Below, piece after piece: positions 7,467 to 15,509 of a DNA stretch of 64,000 nt. The notes below the pieces were generated by a model. That model made no database searches and was not told the origin of the DNA. It saw only the letters and a list, made by a program, of their open reading frames with translations. This stretch comes from Bog-756 sp963830165 (lineage in GTDB: Bacteria > Actinomycetota > Acidimicrobiia > Acidimicrobiales > RAAP-2). The translations under genes and the position numbers were made by a program. Within the stretch, counting starts at the first letter, position 1. Each line of letters opens with the position of its first letter. The DNA lies in assembly GCA_963830165.1 (NCBI GenBank), contig CAWHKZ010000011.1, forward strand, positions 868,001 through 932,000. The letters are read 5' to 3'.

Positions 7467-8252
7467 ATGCCCACCCTCCATGACGATCTGGGCCGCCGGC
7501 TGGAGCTGGCGCGACCGCCCACGAGGGTGGTCTCCCTGGTGCCGTCGCTGACCGAGGCGCTGGCCGCCACGGTGCCCGAACGGCTGGTCGGGGCCACCGA
7601 CTACTGCACCCACACGGGGACGGCCGAGCCGGCACGGGTGCGGGGCACCAAGAACCCGGACCACGCCGCCATCGATCGCCTGGCCCCGGACCTGGTCGTG
7701 GCCAACCGGGAGGAGAACCGGCGGGTGGACGTGGACCGGCTGGCCGCGGCGGGCGTCCCGGTGTGGGTGACGGAGATCGACTCCCTGGACGAGGCGTTCG
7801 CGTCCTTCCGGCGCCTCTTCGGTGAGGTCCTGGACGTCGCCGTCCCGGCCTGGGCGGTCGAGGCCGAGCACGAGTGGTCGCGCCCTCCCGACCTGCCCGC
7901 GGCCCGCACCCTGGTGCCCATCTGGCGTGACCCGTGGATGGTCGTCGGCGCCGCCACCTTCGCCGGCGACGTGCTGCGACGGCTCGGACTGGTCAACGTG
8001 GCCGACGGCGCCCCGGAGCGCTATCCGAAACGGTCGCTGGAGGAGCTGGTCGGGCTCGGGCCGGAGCTGGTCCTGCTCCCGGACGAGCCCTACGCCTTCT
8101 CGGCCGTGGACGGGCCCGGGGCGTTCCGCGGCACGGCGACGGTGCTCGTGTCGGGGCGGGACCTCACCTGGTACGGGCCGTCCCTGGTGGGTGCCCGCCG
8201 CCGCCTGACCCGGACGGTCGCCGGCGCGCTCGGCGTCCCGGACGGCGACTGA
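7467..8252 (+). CDS. Helical backbone metal receptor-fold protein (BtuF/ABC substrate-binding type), no signal peptide
   Basis: A 261-residue protein of the two-lobe cobalamin/siderophore-binding fold. Seen are RVVSLVPSLTEALAA at the N-terminus, GATDYCTHTG, VRGTKNPDHAAIDRLAPDLVVANREENRRVDVDRLAAAGVPVWV across the first lobe, then the hinge helix and WRDPWMVVGAATFAGDVLRRLGLVNVADG in the second lobe. Periplasmic-type relatives have signal peptides and lipobox cysteines. Neither is visible here, and no ABC permease or ATPase is nearby, so a cytosolic role is likely. It converges on icmF, a B12 enzyme, with only 9 nt between them; a corrinoid link is tempting but unproven. GGGAG lies 9 nt before the ATG. 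Confidence 0.8.
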   Translation: MPTLHDDLGRRLELARPPTRVVSLVPSLTEALAATVPERLVGATDYCTHTGTAEPARVRGTKNPDHAAIDRLAPDLVVANREENRRVDVDRLAAAGVPVWVTEIDSLDEAFASFRRLFGEVLDVAVPAWAVEAEHEWSRPPDLPAARTLVPIWRDPWMVVGAATFAGDVLRRLGLVNVADGAPERYPKRSLEELVGLGPELVLLPDEPYAFSAVDGPGAFRGTATVLVSGRDLTWYGPSLVGARRRLTRTVAGALGVPDGD

Positions 8253-8261
8253 GGGCAGGCC

Positions 8262-11200
8262 TCAGACGTTGCGCCGGTAGGAGCCGCCGATCTCGAAGAG
8301 GGCGCCGGTGATCTCGCCCAGGCTGGCGTGGCGCACGGTGGTCATCAGCTCGGCGAAGAGGTTGCCGCCCTCGAGGGCCACCCGGCGGAGGCTGTCGAGG
8401 GCGGGCGGGCGGTCGAGCGCGTGGCGCCCGTGGAAGTCGCGGAGCCGGGCCAGCTGCGCCCGCTTCTCCTCCTCGGTCGACCGGGCGAGCTCGATGGTGT
8501 CCGGAGGGAGCTCGGCGTCCGGGGCGACGAAGGTGTTCACGCCCACGATGGGCAGCGAACCGTCGTGCTTGCGGTGCTCGTACAGCAGCGAGTCGTCCTG
8601 GATGCGACCGCGCTGGTAGCCGGTCTCCATGGCTCCGAGCACGCCGCCCCGCTCGCTGATCCGGTCGAGCTCGGCCAGCACCGCCTCCTCCAGCAGGTCG
8701 GTGAGCTCCTCGACGACGAAGCTGCCCTGGAGCGGGTTCTCGTTGAGGGCCAGGCCCCACTCCTTGGTGATGATCATCTGGATGGCCAGGGCGCGCCGGA
8801 CCGACTCGGGGGTCGGCGTGGTCACCGCCTCGTCGTAGGCGTTGGTGTGGAGGCTGTTGGCGTTGTCGTAGACGGCGCACAGCGCCTGGAGCGTGGTGCG
8901 GATGTCGTTGAAGCCCATCTCCTGGGCGTGGAGCGAGCGCCCGGACGTCTGGACGTGGTACTTGAGCCGCTGGGCCCGGGCGCCGGCGCCGTACCGCTCC
9001 CTCATGGCGATCGCCCAGATCCGGCGGGCCACCCGGCCGATCACCGTGTACTCGGGGTCCATGCCGTTGGAGAAGAAGAACGAGAAGTTCGGCGCGAAGT
9101 CGTCGACGGCCATGCCCCGGGCGAGGTAGGACTCCACGTAGGTGAAGCCGTTGGCCAGGGTGAAGGCGAGCTGGGTGACGGGGTTGGCCCCCGCTTCGGC
9201 GATGTGGTAGCCGGAGATCGACACGGAGTAGAAGTTCCGGACCTCGTGATCGATGAACCACTCCTGCATGTCGGCCATCACCCCGAGGGAGAACTCGGTG
9301 GAGAAGATGCAGGTGTTCTGGCCCTGGTCCTCCTTCAGGATGTCGGCCTGCACGGTGCCCCGCACGGTACGCAGCACCTCGGCGCGGACCGCGTCCGCCT
9401 CGGAGTCGGTGGGCGGGCGACCGTGGTCGGCCTCGAACCGGGCGAGGCGCTGGTCCATGGCCACGTTGAGGAACATGGCCAGGATGGTCGGCGCCGGTCC
9501 GTTGATGGTCATGGAGACCGAGGTCGTCGGGTCGCACAGGTCGAATCCGTCGAACAGGACCCGCATGTCGTCGAGGGTGGCGATCGACACGCCCGAGGTC
9601 CCGATCTTGCCCCGGATGTCGGGCCGCTCGTCCGGATCGAAGCCGTAGAGGGTGACCGAGTCGAACGCGGTCGAGAGCCGGGTGGCGGGCTGCCCCTCGG
9701 CCAGCAGGTGGAACCGACGGTTGGTGCGGAAGGGGTCTCCCTCGCCGGCGAACATGCGGGCCGGGTCCTCGCCGACGCGCTTGAACGGGAAGACACCGGC
9801 GGTGAAGGGGAAGTGGCCCGGAAGGTGCTCGGCCCGCAGCCAGCGCACCAGCTCGCCGTGGTCGCTGACGCGGGGGAGGGCCACCCGGGGGACGCGGGTG
9901 CCGGCCAGCGACGTGCGGGCGAGGTCGGCGGGGTGCTCCTCCACGGAAGGGTCGTCCCCGCCCGGGTCGACGTAGGCGTGCCGCAGGCCGTCCCACTCCT
10001 CCAGCAGGGCCGCTCCCGCCGGGTCGGCCTCCGCCGCCAGCTCGGCGGCCAGACCACGCAACGGGCCGACGTCGACCCGGCGATCGGCGCCCAACGCCAC
10101 CACGGCGTCGAACTGCTGGGTCCGGCGCGCCTCGTCGGCCAGACGGCCGGTGGTGGCGTGGTACTCCCGGACCGTCGCGGCGATCTCGGCGAGGTAGCGG
10201 TGGCGGCCGGGCGGGACCACCGCGGCGGTCAGGGTCGACGTCCGGGCGCCCGGGGCCGTGAGCACCCCCCCGGAGGCCCCGAGCCCGGCGGCGACGAGAT
10301 CGGCCTTCAGGCGGTGGAAGAGGGCGGTCGTGCCGTCGTCGTTGAAGCGCGAGGCGATGGTGCCGAACACCGGCTCGCCGCCCGGCGCGGCCGGGTCCCC
10401 CCGGTGGTCGCGGGTCCACTGCCGGCAGACCTGGCGGTAGGCGTCGTCGGCCCCCCGCCGGTCGAATTTGTTGATGGCCACGACGTCGGCCAGCTCGAGC
10501 ATGTCGATCTTCTCGAGCTGCGACGAGGCGCCGTACTCGGGTGTCATCACGTACAGCGAGACGTCGGCGATCTCGGTCACGGCGGCATCCCCCTGGCCGA
10601 TGCCCGGGGTCTCGGCGATCACGAGGTCGAACCCGGCCGCCGCGCAGGCGGCCACCACGTGGGGGAAGTGCAGGGGCAGCTCGGACCCCGAGTGCCGGGT
10701 GGCCAGCGACCGGAAGTACACGTCGGGGGAGTCGATGGCGTTCATGCGGATGCGGTCGCCGAGCAACGCCCCCCCGCCCCGGCGGCGGGTGGGGTCGACG
10801 GCGAGCACGGCGATCGACAGCTTGTCCTCCTGGTCCAGCCGGAACCGCCGGATCAGCTCGTCGGTCAGGGACGACTTGCCCGATCCACCCGTCCCGGTCA
10901 CGCCGAGCACCGGCACCGTCGCGGGTTGCGAGGTGCGCACCAGCCGGTCGAGGGTGGCCTCGTCGACCGCGCCCGACTCGAGGAAGGTGATCCACCGGGC
11001 CAGCGACCGCCTGTCCCCGGCCTGCAGCGACTCGAGGGTGGGTGGCCGGCCCGCCGCCAGGTCGCGGTCGCACTCCTCGACGAGGATGTTGATCATGCGG
11101 TCGAGCCCGAGGCGCTGGCCGTCGGCCGGCGAGAAGATCCGCCGCACACCGTAGGCCTCGAGCTCCTCGATCTCAGCGGCGACGATCACCCCGCCGCCGC

Positions 11201-11492
11201 CGCCGTAGACCAGCACGTCCGGGCGCCCCTCGGCCCGCAGGCGGTCGACCAGGTACCGGAAGTACTCGGTGTGGCCGCCCTGGTAGGAGCTCACGGCGAC
11301 CCCCTGGGCGTCCTCCTCGACGACGGCCCGCACGACCTCGTCGACGGAGCGGTTGTGCCCCAGGTGGACGACCTCGGCCCCCTGGGACTGGAGCAGGCGC
11401 CGCATGATGTTGATGGCCGCGTCGTGCCCGTCGAAGAGGCTGGCGGCGGTGACGAACCGCACCGGGTGGGTCGGACGGTACAGGTCGCTCAC
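8262..11492 (-). CDS. icmF: Fused isobutyryl-CoA mutase / G-protein chaperone (IcmF)
   Basis: A 1076-residue fusion that rearranges branched and straight acyl-CoAs (isobutyryl/n-butyryl-CoA, and isovaleryl/pivalyl-CoA in some homologues) with adenosylcobalamin. Domain order is that of IcmF. First comes a B12-binding domain with FDGHDAAINIMRRLLQ (His23 as lower cobalt ligand) and YGGGGGVIVAAEI. Next is a MeaI-type GTPase with P-loop GTGGSGKSS near residue 200, AVDPTRRRGGGALLGDRIRM and INKFDRRGA. Last is the TIM-barrel mutase with ISGYHIAEAGANP. GTG at 11492 lacks a ribosome site but overlaps the stop of a 10-codon upstream ORF, so translational coupling is likely. A 20-bp palindrome lies in its promoter. 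Substrate preference cannot be read. Confidence 0.96.
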   Translation of the reverse strand: MSDLYRPTHPVRFVTAASLFDGHDAAINIMRRLLQSQGAEVVHLGHNRSVDEVVRAVVEEDAQGVAVSSYQGGHTEYFRYLVDRLRAEGRPDVLVYGGGGGVIVAAEIEELEAYGVRRIFSPADGQRLGLDRMINILVEECDRDLAAGRPPTLESLQAGDRRSLARWITFLESGAVDEATLDRLVRTSQPATVPVLGVTGTGGSGKSSLTDELIRRFRLDQEDKLSIAVLAVDPTRRRGGGALLGDRIRMNAIDSPDVYFRSLATRHSGSELPLHFPHVVAACAAAGFDLVIAETPGIGQGDAAVTEIADVSLYVMTPEYGASSQLEKIDMLELADVVAINKFDRRGADDAYRQVCRQWTRDHRGDPAAPGGEPVFGTIASRFNDDGTTALFHRLKADLVAAGLGASGGVLTAPGARTSTLTAAVVPPGRHRYLAEIAATVREYHATTGRLADEARRTQQFDAVVALGADRRVDVGPLRGLAAELAAEADPAGAALLEEWDGLRHAYVDPGGDDPSVEEHPADLARTSLAGTRVPRVALPRVSDHGELVRWLRAEHLPGHFPFTAGVFPFKRVGEDPARMFAGEGDPFRTNRRFHLLAEGQPATRLSTAFDSVTLYGFDPDERPDIRGKIGTSGVSIATLDDMRVLFDGFDLCDPTTSVSMTINGPAPTILAMFLNVAMDQRLARFEADHGRPPTDSEADAVRAEVLRTVRGTVQADILKEDQGQNTCIFSTEFSLGVMADMQEWFIDHEVRNFYSVSISGYHIAEAGANPVTQLAFTLANGFTYVESYLARGMAVDDFAPNFSFFFSNGMDPEYTVIGRVARRIWAIAMRERYGAGARAQRLKYHVQTSGRSLHAQEMGFNDIRTTLQALCAVYDNANSLHTNAYDEAVTTPTPESVRRALAIQMIITKEWGLALNENPLQGSFVVEELTDLLEEAVLAELDRISERGGVLGAMETGYQRGRIQDDSLLYEHRKHDGSLPIVGVNTFVAPDAELPPDTIELARSTEEEKRAQLARLRDFHGRHALDRPPALDSLRRVALEGGNLFAELMTTVRHASLGEITGALFEIGGSYRRNV

Positions 11493-11521
11493 GGCCGGTC
11501 ACGGGTCATCGGAGGCGTCAT
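11489..11521 (-). CDS. Leaderless 10-codon upstream ORF coupled to icmF
   Basis: The ATG at 11521 lies 6 nt after the -10 box TAACCT on the minus strand. It opens a frame encoding MTPPMTRDRP and a TGA that overlaps the icmF GTG as GTGA. There is no Shine-Dalgarno for either start. The arrangement suggests that ribosomes load at the mRNA 5' end, read the mini-ORF and re-initiate on icmF. The peptide itself may be irrelevant. The prediction rests on spacing and overlap only. Confidence 0.45.
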   Translation of the reverse strand: MTPPMTRDRP

Positions 11522-11530
11522 CGCGCCAGG

Positions 11531-11550
11531 TTACTACGACGTCGTAGTAA
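11531..11550. promoter_or_regulatory. Perfect 20-bp palindromic operator between icmF and the divergent gene, with flanking -10 boxes
   Basis: TTACTACGACGTCGTAGTAA is its own reverse complement with no spacer. Its ends form part of two outward TANNNT boxes: TAACCT (11528-11533, minus strand, for the icmF mini-ORF) and TAAATT (11548-11553, plus strand, toward the gene at 11701). A dimeric repressor bound here would cover both -10 regions. The TetR or GntR type of symmetry fits, but the cognate regulator is not identified and neither window TetR is adjacent. Confidence 0.8.
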
Positions 11551-11700
11551 ATTGCCGGGTGCCGGCCCCGGCGTCCCCGGCCGGCGCGGAAACGGCGTAT
11601 CCGCACCGGAGACCCGGGTTGCCTGACCGGATGGGGCATGCGATGCTGCGCATCCGGATGGAGTTCCGAGGTTCGGGACCGGCGACAGGGGAGGACATCC

Positions 11701-12015
11701 GTGGCAGTCGAGCTGAAGCCCGGGGCGAGGTTCCGGTCCGCGGTCGGTGGGACCGAGGTCGTGGTCATCAAGGCTCCGGCCGGGGCCGTGGACCTGCAGT
11801 GTGGCGGCCACCCGGTGGTGCCGCTCGGTGACGAGCCACCGGCCGGGCTGGCGGCCGAGCCGGGGTTCGACGGGGACACCCTGATCGGCAAGCGGTACAC
11901 CGACGGGACCGACGAGCTCGAGCTGCTCTGCTCCAAGGGTGGGACGGCGTCGCTGTCCGTCGGCGGCGAGCTCCTCGTGCTGAAGGACGCCAAGCCGCTG
12001 CCCTCGTCGGACTGA
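11701..12015 (+). CDS. Small hypothetical protein upstream of acyl-CoA ligase
   Basis: I do not recognise a family for this 104-residue protein. It is rich in beta-type residues and Gly: ELKPGARFRSAVGGTEVVVIKAP, AVDLQCGGHPVVPLG, DTLIGKRYTDGTDELELLCSKGGTASLSVGGELLVLKDAKPLP. It has two Cys (LQCGG and LLCSKG), no signal peptide and no membrane segment. The conserved-looking GKRYTD and CSKGG could form a small binding barrel. The GTG at 11701 has GGGGAGG 6 nt upstream. The acyl-CoA ligase starts 11 nt after its stop, so they are almost surely co-transcribed, and it may be an accessory to that enzyme. A TAAATT box about 150 nt upstream may drive both. Confidence 0.75.
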   Translation: MAVELKPGARFRSAVGGTEVVVIKAPAGAVDLQCGGHPVVPLGDEPPAGLAAEPGFDGDTLIGKRYTDGTDELELLCSKGGTASLSVGGELLVLKDAKPLPSSD

Positions 12016-12026
12016 CCCCAGCCGGC

Positions 12027-13529
12027 ATGCACGTCGGGATGCTCCTCCAGATGGCCGCCGACGGCATGGGCGACCGCATCGCGCTCGGCTCGCGGTCCGG
12101 CGGCACGTCGATGGCGGAGCTGGCGACGAGGGCGCGGCGGGCCGGCACGGTCCTGGCCGGCATGCCCGGCGAGCGGGTGGCCATGGTCGACCTCAACTCC
12201 GAGGCCGTCCCGATAGCGCTGTTCGGTGCCACCCTGGCCGGCAAGCCCTTCGTCCCGATCAACTACCGGCTCACCGACGAGCAGCTCCGCGACCTGCTGC
12301 ACCGCACGGCTCCGGCCACGGTCATCGCCGGGGAGGGCGTCGCCGATCGCCTCGGCCCGATCCCGGGGATCGAGGTCGTCGAGCGGAAGGACTTCCTCGA
12401 CCGCACGGCCGACCCCTCGGTGGAGGAGGCGGATCCCTACGCCGGCGATCCCGACAGCGTCGCCGTGCTGCTGTACACGAGCGGCACGACCGGCCCGCCG
12501 AAGGGCGCGGTGCTGCGCAACCGCAACCTGACCTCGTACGTGATCTCCACGGTGGAGTTCGCCGGGGCCGGCGAGGACGAGGCGGCCGTCGTCAGCGTCC
12601 CGCCGTACCACATCGCCGGCATCTCCTCGGTGCTCTCGTCCACCTACTCGGGTCGCCGTGTCGTGCACCTCGAGGCCTTCGAGCCCCGGGCCTGGGTCGG
12701 CATGGTCCGGGCCGAGTCCGTGACCCACGCCATGGTGGTCCCCACCATGCTCAACCGCATCCTCGACGTGGTGGCGGAGGACGGGGTCGGACTCCCGTCG
12801 CTGCGCTCGCTCTCCTACGGCGGCGGGCCGATGCCGCTTCCCGTCATCGAGCGGGCCATGGCCCTGTTGCCGGGGGTCGGGTTCGTCAACGCCTACGGGC
12901 TCACCGAGACGGCGAGCACCATCGCCCTGCTCGGCCCCGACGACCACCGCGACGCCCACGCCAGCGAGGACCCCGTGCTCCGGGCCCGGTTGGCGTCGGT
13001 GGGCCGTCCCCTCCCGAGCGTCGAGTTGGTGATCCGGGACGTGGGCGGCACGGTGCTGGGCCCGGGCGCCCGCGGCCAGATCTGGGTCCGGGGCGAGCAG
13101 GTGGCGGGGGAGTACGAGGGACTCGGGGCCGCGCCGGACGACGGCTGGTTCGACACCCGCGACGAGGGCCACCTCGACGAGGGAGGCTTCCTCTTCGTGC
13201 ACGGGCGGCTCGACGACGTCATCGTGCGCGGCGGCGAGAACCTCTCACCGGGGGAGATCGAGGCGGTCCTGGTGGAGCACCCCGCCGTCGCCGCCGCAGC
13301 CGTCGTGGGCATCCCCGACCCCGACTGGGGGGAGCGGGTCGTCGCCGCCGTGGTGCCCGTCGGCGGTGCCGTGGTCGACGAGGACGAGCTGCGCGACTTC
13401 GTCCGCGGCTCCCTGCGGTCGGCGCGGACGCCCGAGCGGATCGAGATCCGCGACGACCTGCCGTTCAACGAGACCGGCAAGCTGCTGCGCCGGGTGCTCC
13501 GCGAGGAACTGGCCGAGCGGTTCGGCTGA
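12027..13529 (+). CDS. AMP-dependent acyl-CoA synthetase (fatty-acid--CoA ligase family)
   Basis: A 500-residue class I adenylate-forming enzyme that activates a carboxylic acid with ATP and CoA. Motifs in order are LLYTSGTTGPPKGAVLRNRNL (P-loop A3), VPPYHIAGISSV, YGGGPMP, AYGLTETAS (A5), DTRDEGHLDEGGFLFVHGRLDDVIVRGGENLSPGEIE (A7/A8), and the C-terminal lysine in NETGKLLRRVL (A10). The catalytic Lys is present and length is normal. The ATG at 12027 has only a weak ribosome site and probably relies on coupling to the preceding small gene, 11 nt away. The acid substrate is not predictable. Divergence from icmF suggests a branched-chain acid, by inference. Confidence 0.93.
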   Translation: MHVGMLLQMAADGMGDRIALGSRSGGTSMAELATRARRAGTVLAGMPGERVAMVDLNSEAVPIALFGATLAGKPFVPINYRLTDEQLRDLLHRTAPATVIAGEGVADRLGPIPGIEVVERKDFLDRTADPSVEEADPYAGDPDSVAVLLYTSGTTGPPKGAVLRNRNLTSYVISTVEFAGAGEDEAAVVSVPPYHIAGISSVLSSTYSGRRVVHLEAFEPRAWVGMVRAESVTHAMVVPTMLNRILDVVAEDGVGLPSLRSLSYGGGPMPLPVIERAMALLPGVGFVNAYGLTETASTIALLGPDDHRDAHASEDPVLRARLASVGRPLPSVELVIRDVGGTVLGPGARGQIWVRGEQVAGEYEGLGAAPDDGWFDTRDEGHLDEGGFLFVHGRLDDVIVRGGENLSPGEIEAVLVEHPAVAAAAVVGIPDPDWGERVVAAVVPVGGAVVDEDELRDFVRGSLRSARTPERIEIRDDLPFNETGKLLRRVLREELAERFG

Positions 13530-13536
13530 GCGCCCT

Positions 13537-13564
13537 ACCCCGATCGGCCCGCGCCGACCGGGGT
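13537..13564. terminator. Bidirectional hairpin terminator
   Basis: ACCCCGATCGG and CCGACCGGGGT form an 11-bp stem with one mismatch and a 6-nt loop, exactly in the 52-bp gap between converging genes. No T-tract is present. Confidence 0.6.
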
Positions 13565-13581
13565 GGGCGACCCCACCGGAC

Positions 13582-14484
13582 TCAGAGCAGGGCGCCGGCC
13601 AGCGCGGCCACCTGGGCGGCCCGGAACTCCTTGACCACCGAGGCCCTGGCCACCAGGTCGAACCCGTGGAAGGCCCCCGGGACCTCGGCCACGGCGCAGT
13701 CGATCCCGGCCGCCCCGAGGCGCTCGGCGTAGGCCAGGTCCTCGTCGTGGAAGAGGTCCAGGGTCCCGACGCCCACCCACGCCGCGGGCAGCCCGGACAG
13801 GTCGTCGCAGCGGGCGGGAGCGGCCAGGGCGGTGACCGCCGGCGACCCCGGCGCGAGGCCCGTGTAGGACTGCCAGCCGAAGCGGTTGGACCTGTTGTTC
13901 CAGAGCCGGAAGTGGCGCTCGTCGATGCCCGTGCGGCAGGCGGTGCGGTCGTCGAGCATCGGGTAGGTCAGCAGCTGGAAGGCGAGCGGCACCTCGCCCC
14001 GGTCGCGGGCCAGCAGGGCGGTAGCCGCGGCCAGACCGCCACCGGCACTGGCTCCGCCCACGGCGATGTGGGCGGCGTCCACGTAGGACCGGCCGGCCAG
14101 CCAGACCAGGGCGTCGTGGCAGTCGTGGAGGGCGAGTGGGAACCGGGCCTCGGGTGCCAGGCGGTACTCGACGGAGGCCACCACGATCCCGAGGGCGTCG
14201 GCGAAGTGGCGGCAGAGGGCGTCGTCCTGGGCCGCCGAGCCGATCACGAAGCCTCCCCCGTGGATCCAGAGCATGGCGGGACGGGGCCCGTCCCGGCCCG
14301 CAGGCCGGTGGACCCGCACCGAGACCGGTCCCACCGCCTCGACCGTCACCTGCCTGGCCGGGGCCAGCGAGACCAGACCGGTGAACAGGCGGACGGGACG
14401 GAGCGTCCGCGGCCCGATGGGCGCACGCGGCAGCCACCGGGCGGTGGAGCGGAGCTCGGGATGGAAGGGCTCGGGCGGGCTCAT
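13582..14484 (-). CDS. Alpha/beta hydrolase, hormone-sensitive lipase (HSL) family esterase
   Basis: A 300-residue esterase or lipase of the HSL/arylacetamide deacetylase group. It shows the oxyanion motif LWIHGGGFVIGS, then SVEYRLAPEARFPLALHD, then the nucleophile elbow GGASAGGGLAAA (catalytic Ser). The acid DLFHDED follows, and the His in PGAFHGFD completes the triad. No signal peptide is seen, so it acts inside the cell on short or medium esters. It begins 40 nt after the end of the SDR gene on the same strand and is likely co-transcribed with it. The ribosome site before the ATG is poor. A hairpin terminator follows the stop. Confidence 0.9.
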   Translation of the reverse strand: MSPPEPFHPELRSTARWLPRAPIGPRTLRPVRLFTGLVSLAPARQVTVEAVGPVSVRVHRPAGRDGPRPAMLWIHGGGFVIGSAAQDDALCRHFADALGIVVASVEYRLAPEARFPLALHDCHDALVWLAGRSYVDAAHIAVGGASAGGGLAAATALLARDRGEVPLAFQLLTYPMLDDRTACRTGIDERHFRLWNNRSNRFGWQSYTGLAPGSPAVTALAAPARCDDLSGLPAAWVGVGTLDLFHDEDLAYAERLGAAGIDCAVAEVPGAFHGFDLVARASVVKEFRAAQVAALAGALL

Positions 14485-14524
14485 CGGTCACGTCCGGCAC
14501 CGGCCGGGCGGCTCGGCACCGCGG

Positions 14525-15355
14525 TCAGGAGAGGCGACCGAGCAGGAAGTTGGCGGCGTCCGTGGCCGGGGGGAACGCCTCGGTCACCCCGGCGGCGATG
14601 TAGCCGGAGTCGGTGACCATCGTGATCCCGTTGATGGCCGAGGCCGCCGCGCTGCACAGGAACACGAGCGGGTAGGCCTGCTCCAGCGGGGTTGACGCCT
14701 CGATGTCGGCCTCGCTGCGGTAGTCGGCGCCGAAGCCCAGCCACATCTCCTTGTTGGCCTGGGCCAGGGGGGTGTCGGTCGGTCCGGGGCACGTGGCGTT
14801 GATCCGGATGCCGCGCTTCATCAGGGGCAGGGCCTCGATGGCCACGTAGGCGCAGATGGCCTGCTTGGTCGACATGTAGTCGGCGCCGCCGTTGGCCGCG
14901 ATCCAGGCCACGGCGGTGTCGAAGTCGGGGGTGGCCAGGTACTCCTTGATGCGGGGGAGGTTGGACTCCCAGCCGAGGCCGGCGGCCGACGAGATGAAGC
15001 CGATGGCCGAGCCGCGGGGGAGCAGGTCCTCGGCCAGGAGCCGGTCGATGAGGTGCCGGTGTCCGATGAAGTTGATCTTCTCGATGCCGGGGGTGCCGTC
15101 GGCCACGCCCGCGGACGACAGCAGCGCGTGCACCGGGCCGCCCAGCTGCGCCACCGCGGCGTCGATCGAGTCCTTCTCGGCCAGGTTGACGTGGATGGCC
15201 GTGGCCCCGTCCAGCGTCACGTCGGCGAAGTCCATGACCACCACGTCCGCCCCCGCGGCCTGCAGCAGCTCGGCGGAGGCGGCGCCCATGCCGGTGGCCC
15301 CTCCGACCACCAGGGCCCTCTTGCCGTCGAATCGGAATGCGTCAAACGTGCTCAT
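14525..15355 (-). CDS. SDR family oxidoreductase (3-alpha-HSD/carbonyl reductase-like)
   Basis: A 276-residue classical short-chain dehydrogenase. The NAD(P) loop reads VVGGATGMGAAS, and the cofactor-binding Asp follows in VVVMDFADV. The catalytic YMSTKQAICAYV holds Tyr and Lys in YxxxK spacing. CPGPTDTPLAQ is the usual post-catalytic turn, and ITMVTDSGYIAAG ends the core. The pattern, including the LSSAG segment, resembles 3-alpha-hydroxysteroid dehydrogenase/carbonyl reductase types, so oxidation of an alicyclic alcohol is plausible. The ATG at 15355 follows GAGAGGAA; the frame upstream of it is open but has no ribosome site. The esterase gene follows directly. Confidence 0.9.
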   Translation of the reverse strand: MSTFDAFRFDGKRALVVGGATGMGAASAELLQAAGADVVVMDFADVTLDGATAIHVNLAEKDSIDAAVAQLGGPVHALLSSAGVADGTPGIEKINFIGHRHLIDRLLAEDLLPRGSAIGFISSAAGLGWESNLPRIKEYLATPDFDTAVAWIAANGGADYMSTKQAICAYVAIEALPLMKRGIRINATCPGPTDTPLAQANKEMWLGFGADYRSEADIEASTPLEQAYPLVFLCSAAASAINGITMVTDSGYIAAGVTEAFPPATDAANFLLGRLS

Positions 15356-15509
15356 GTCGGGTTCCTCTCGGGAGTCGGTGTGATGGGTGGTCGGGTCAGG
15401 CGACGACGCCACGGACCGCAGGGCCCACGATGATGCCTCGGTCGGAGCGGGGCTCCTCGAGGATGGCGCCGCCGTGCCCGTCGAGGGTCGGGCCCCGACC
15501 GGGCGACCG

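Noticed and set aside
11493..11700. Cobalamin riboswitch upstream of icmF
   Set aside because: I looked for the conserved B12-box GCCACTG-type sequence and the expected 200-nt leader. Neither is present, and the predicted start point lies about 30 nt before icmF.
8328..11831. A 1167-codon open frame on the plus strand, opposite icmF
   Set aside because: It is the antisense of icmF in GC-rich DNA. Its composition (many Gly, Val, Asp, Arg runs) matches no family, while the minus strand encodes a complete IcmF with all motifs.
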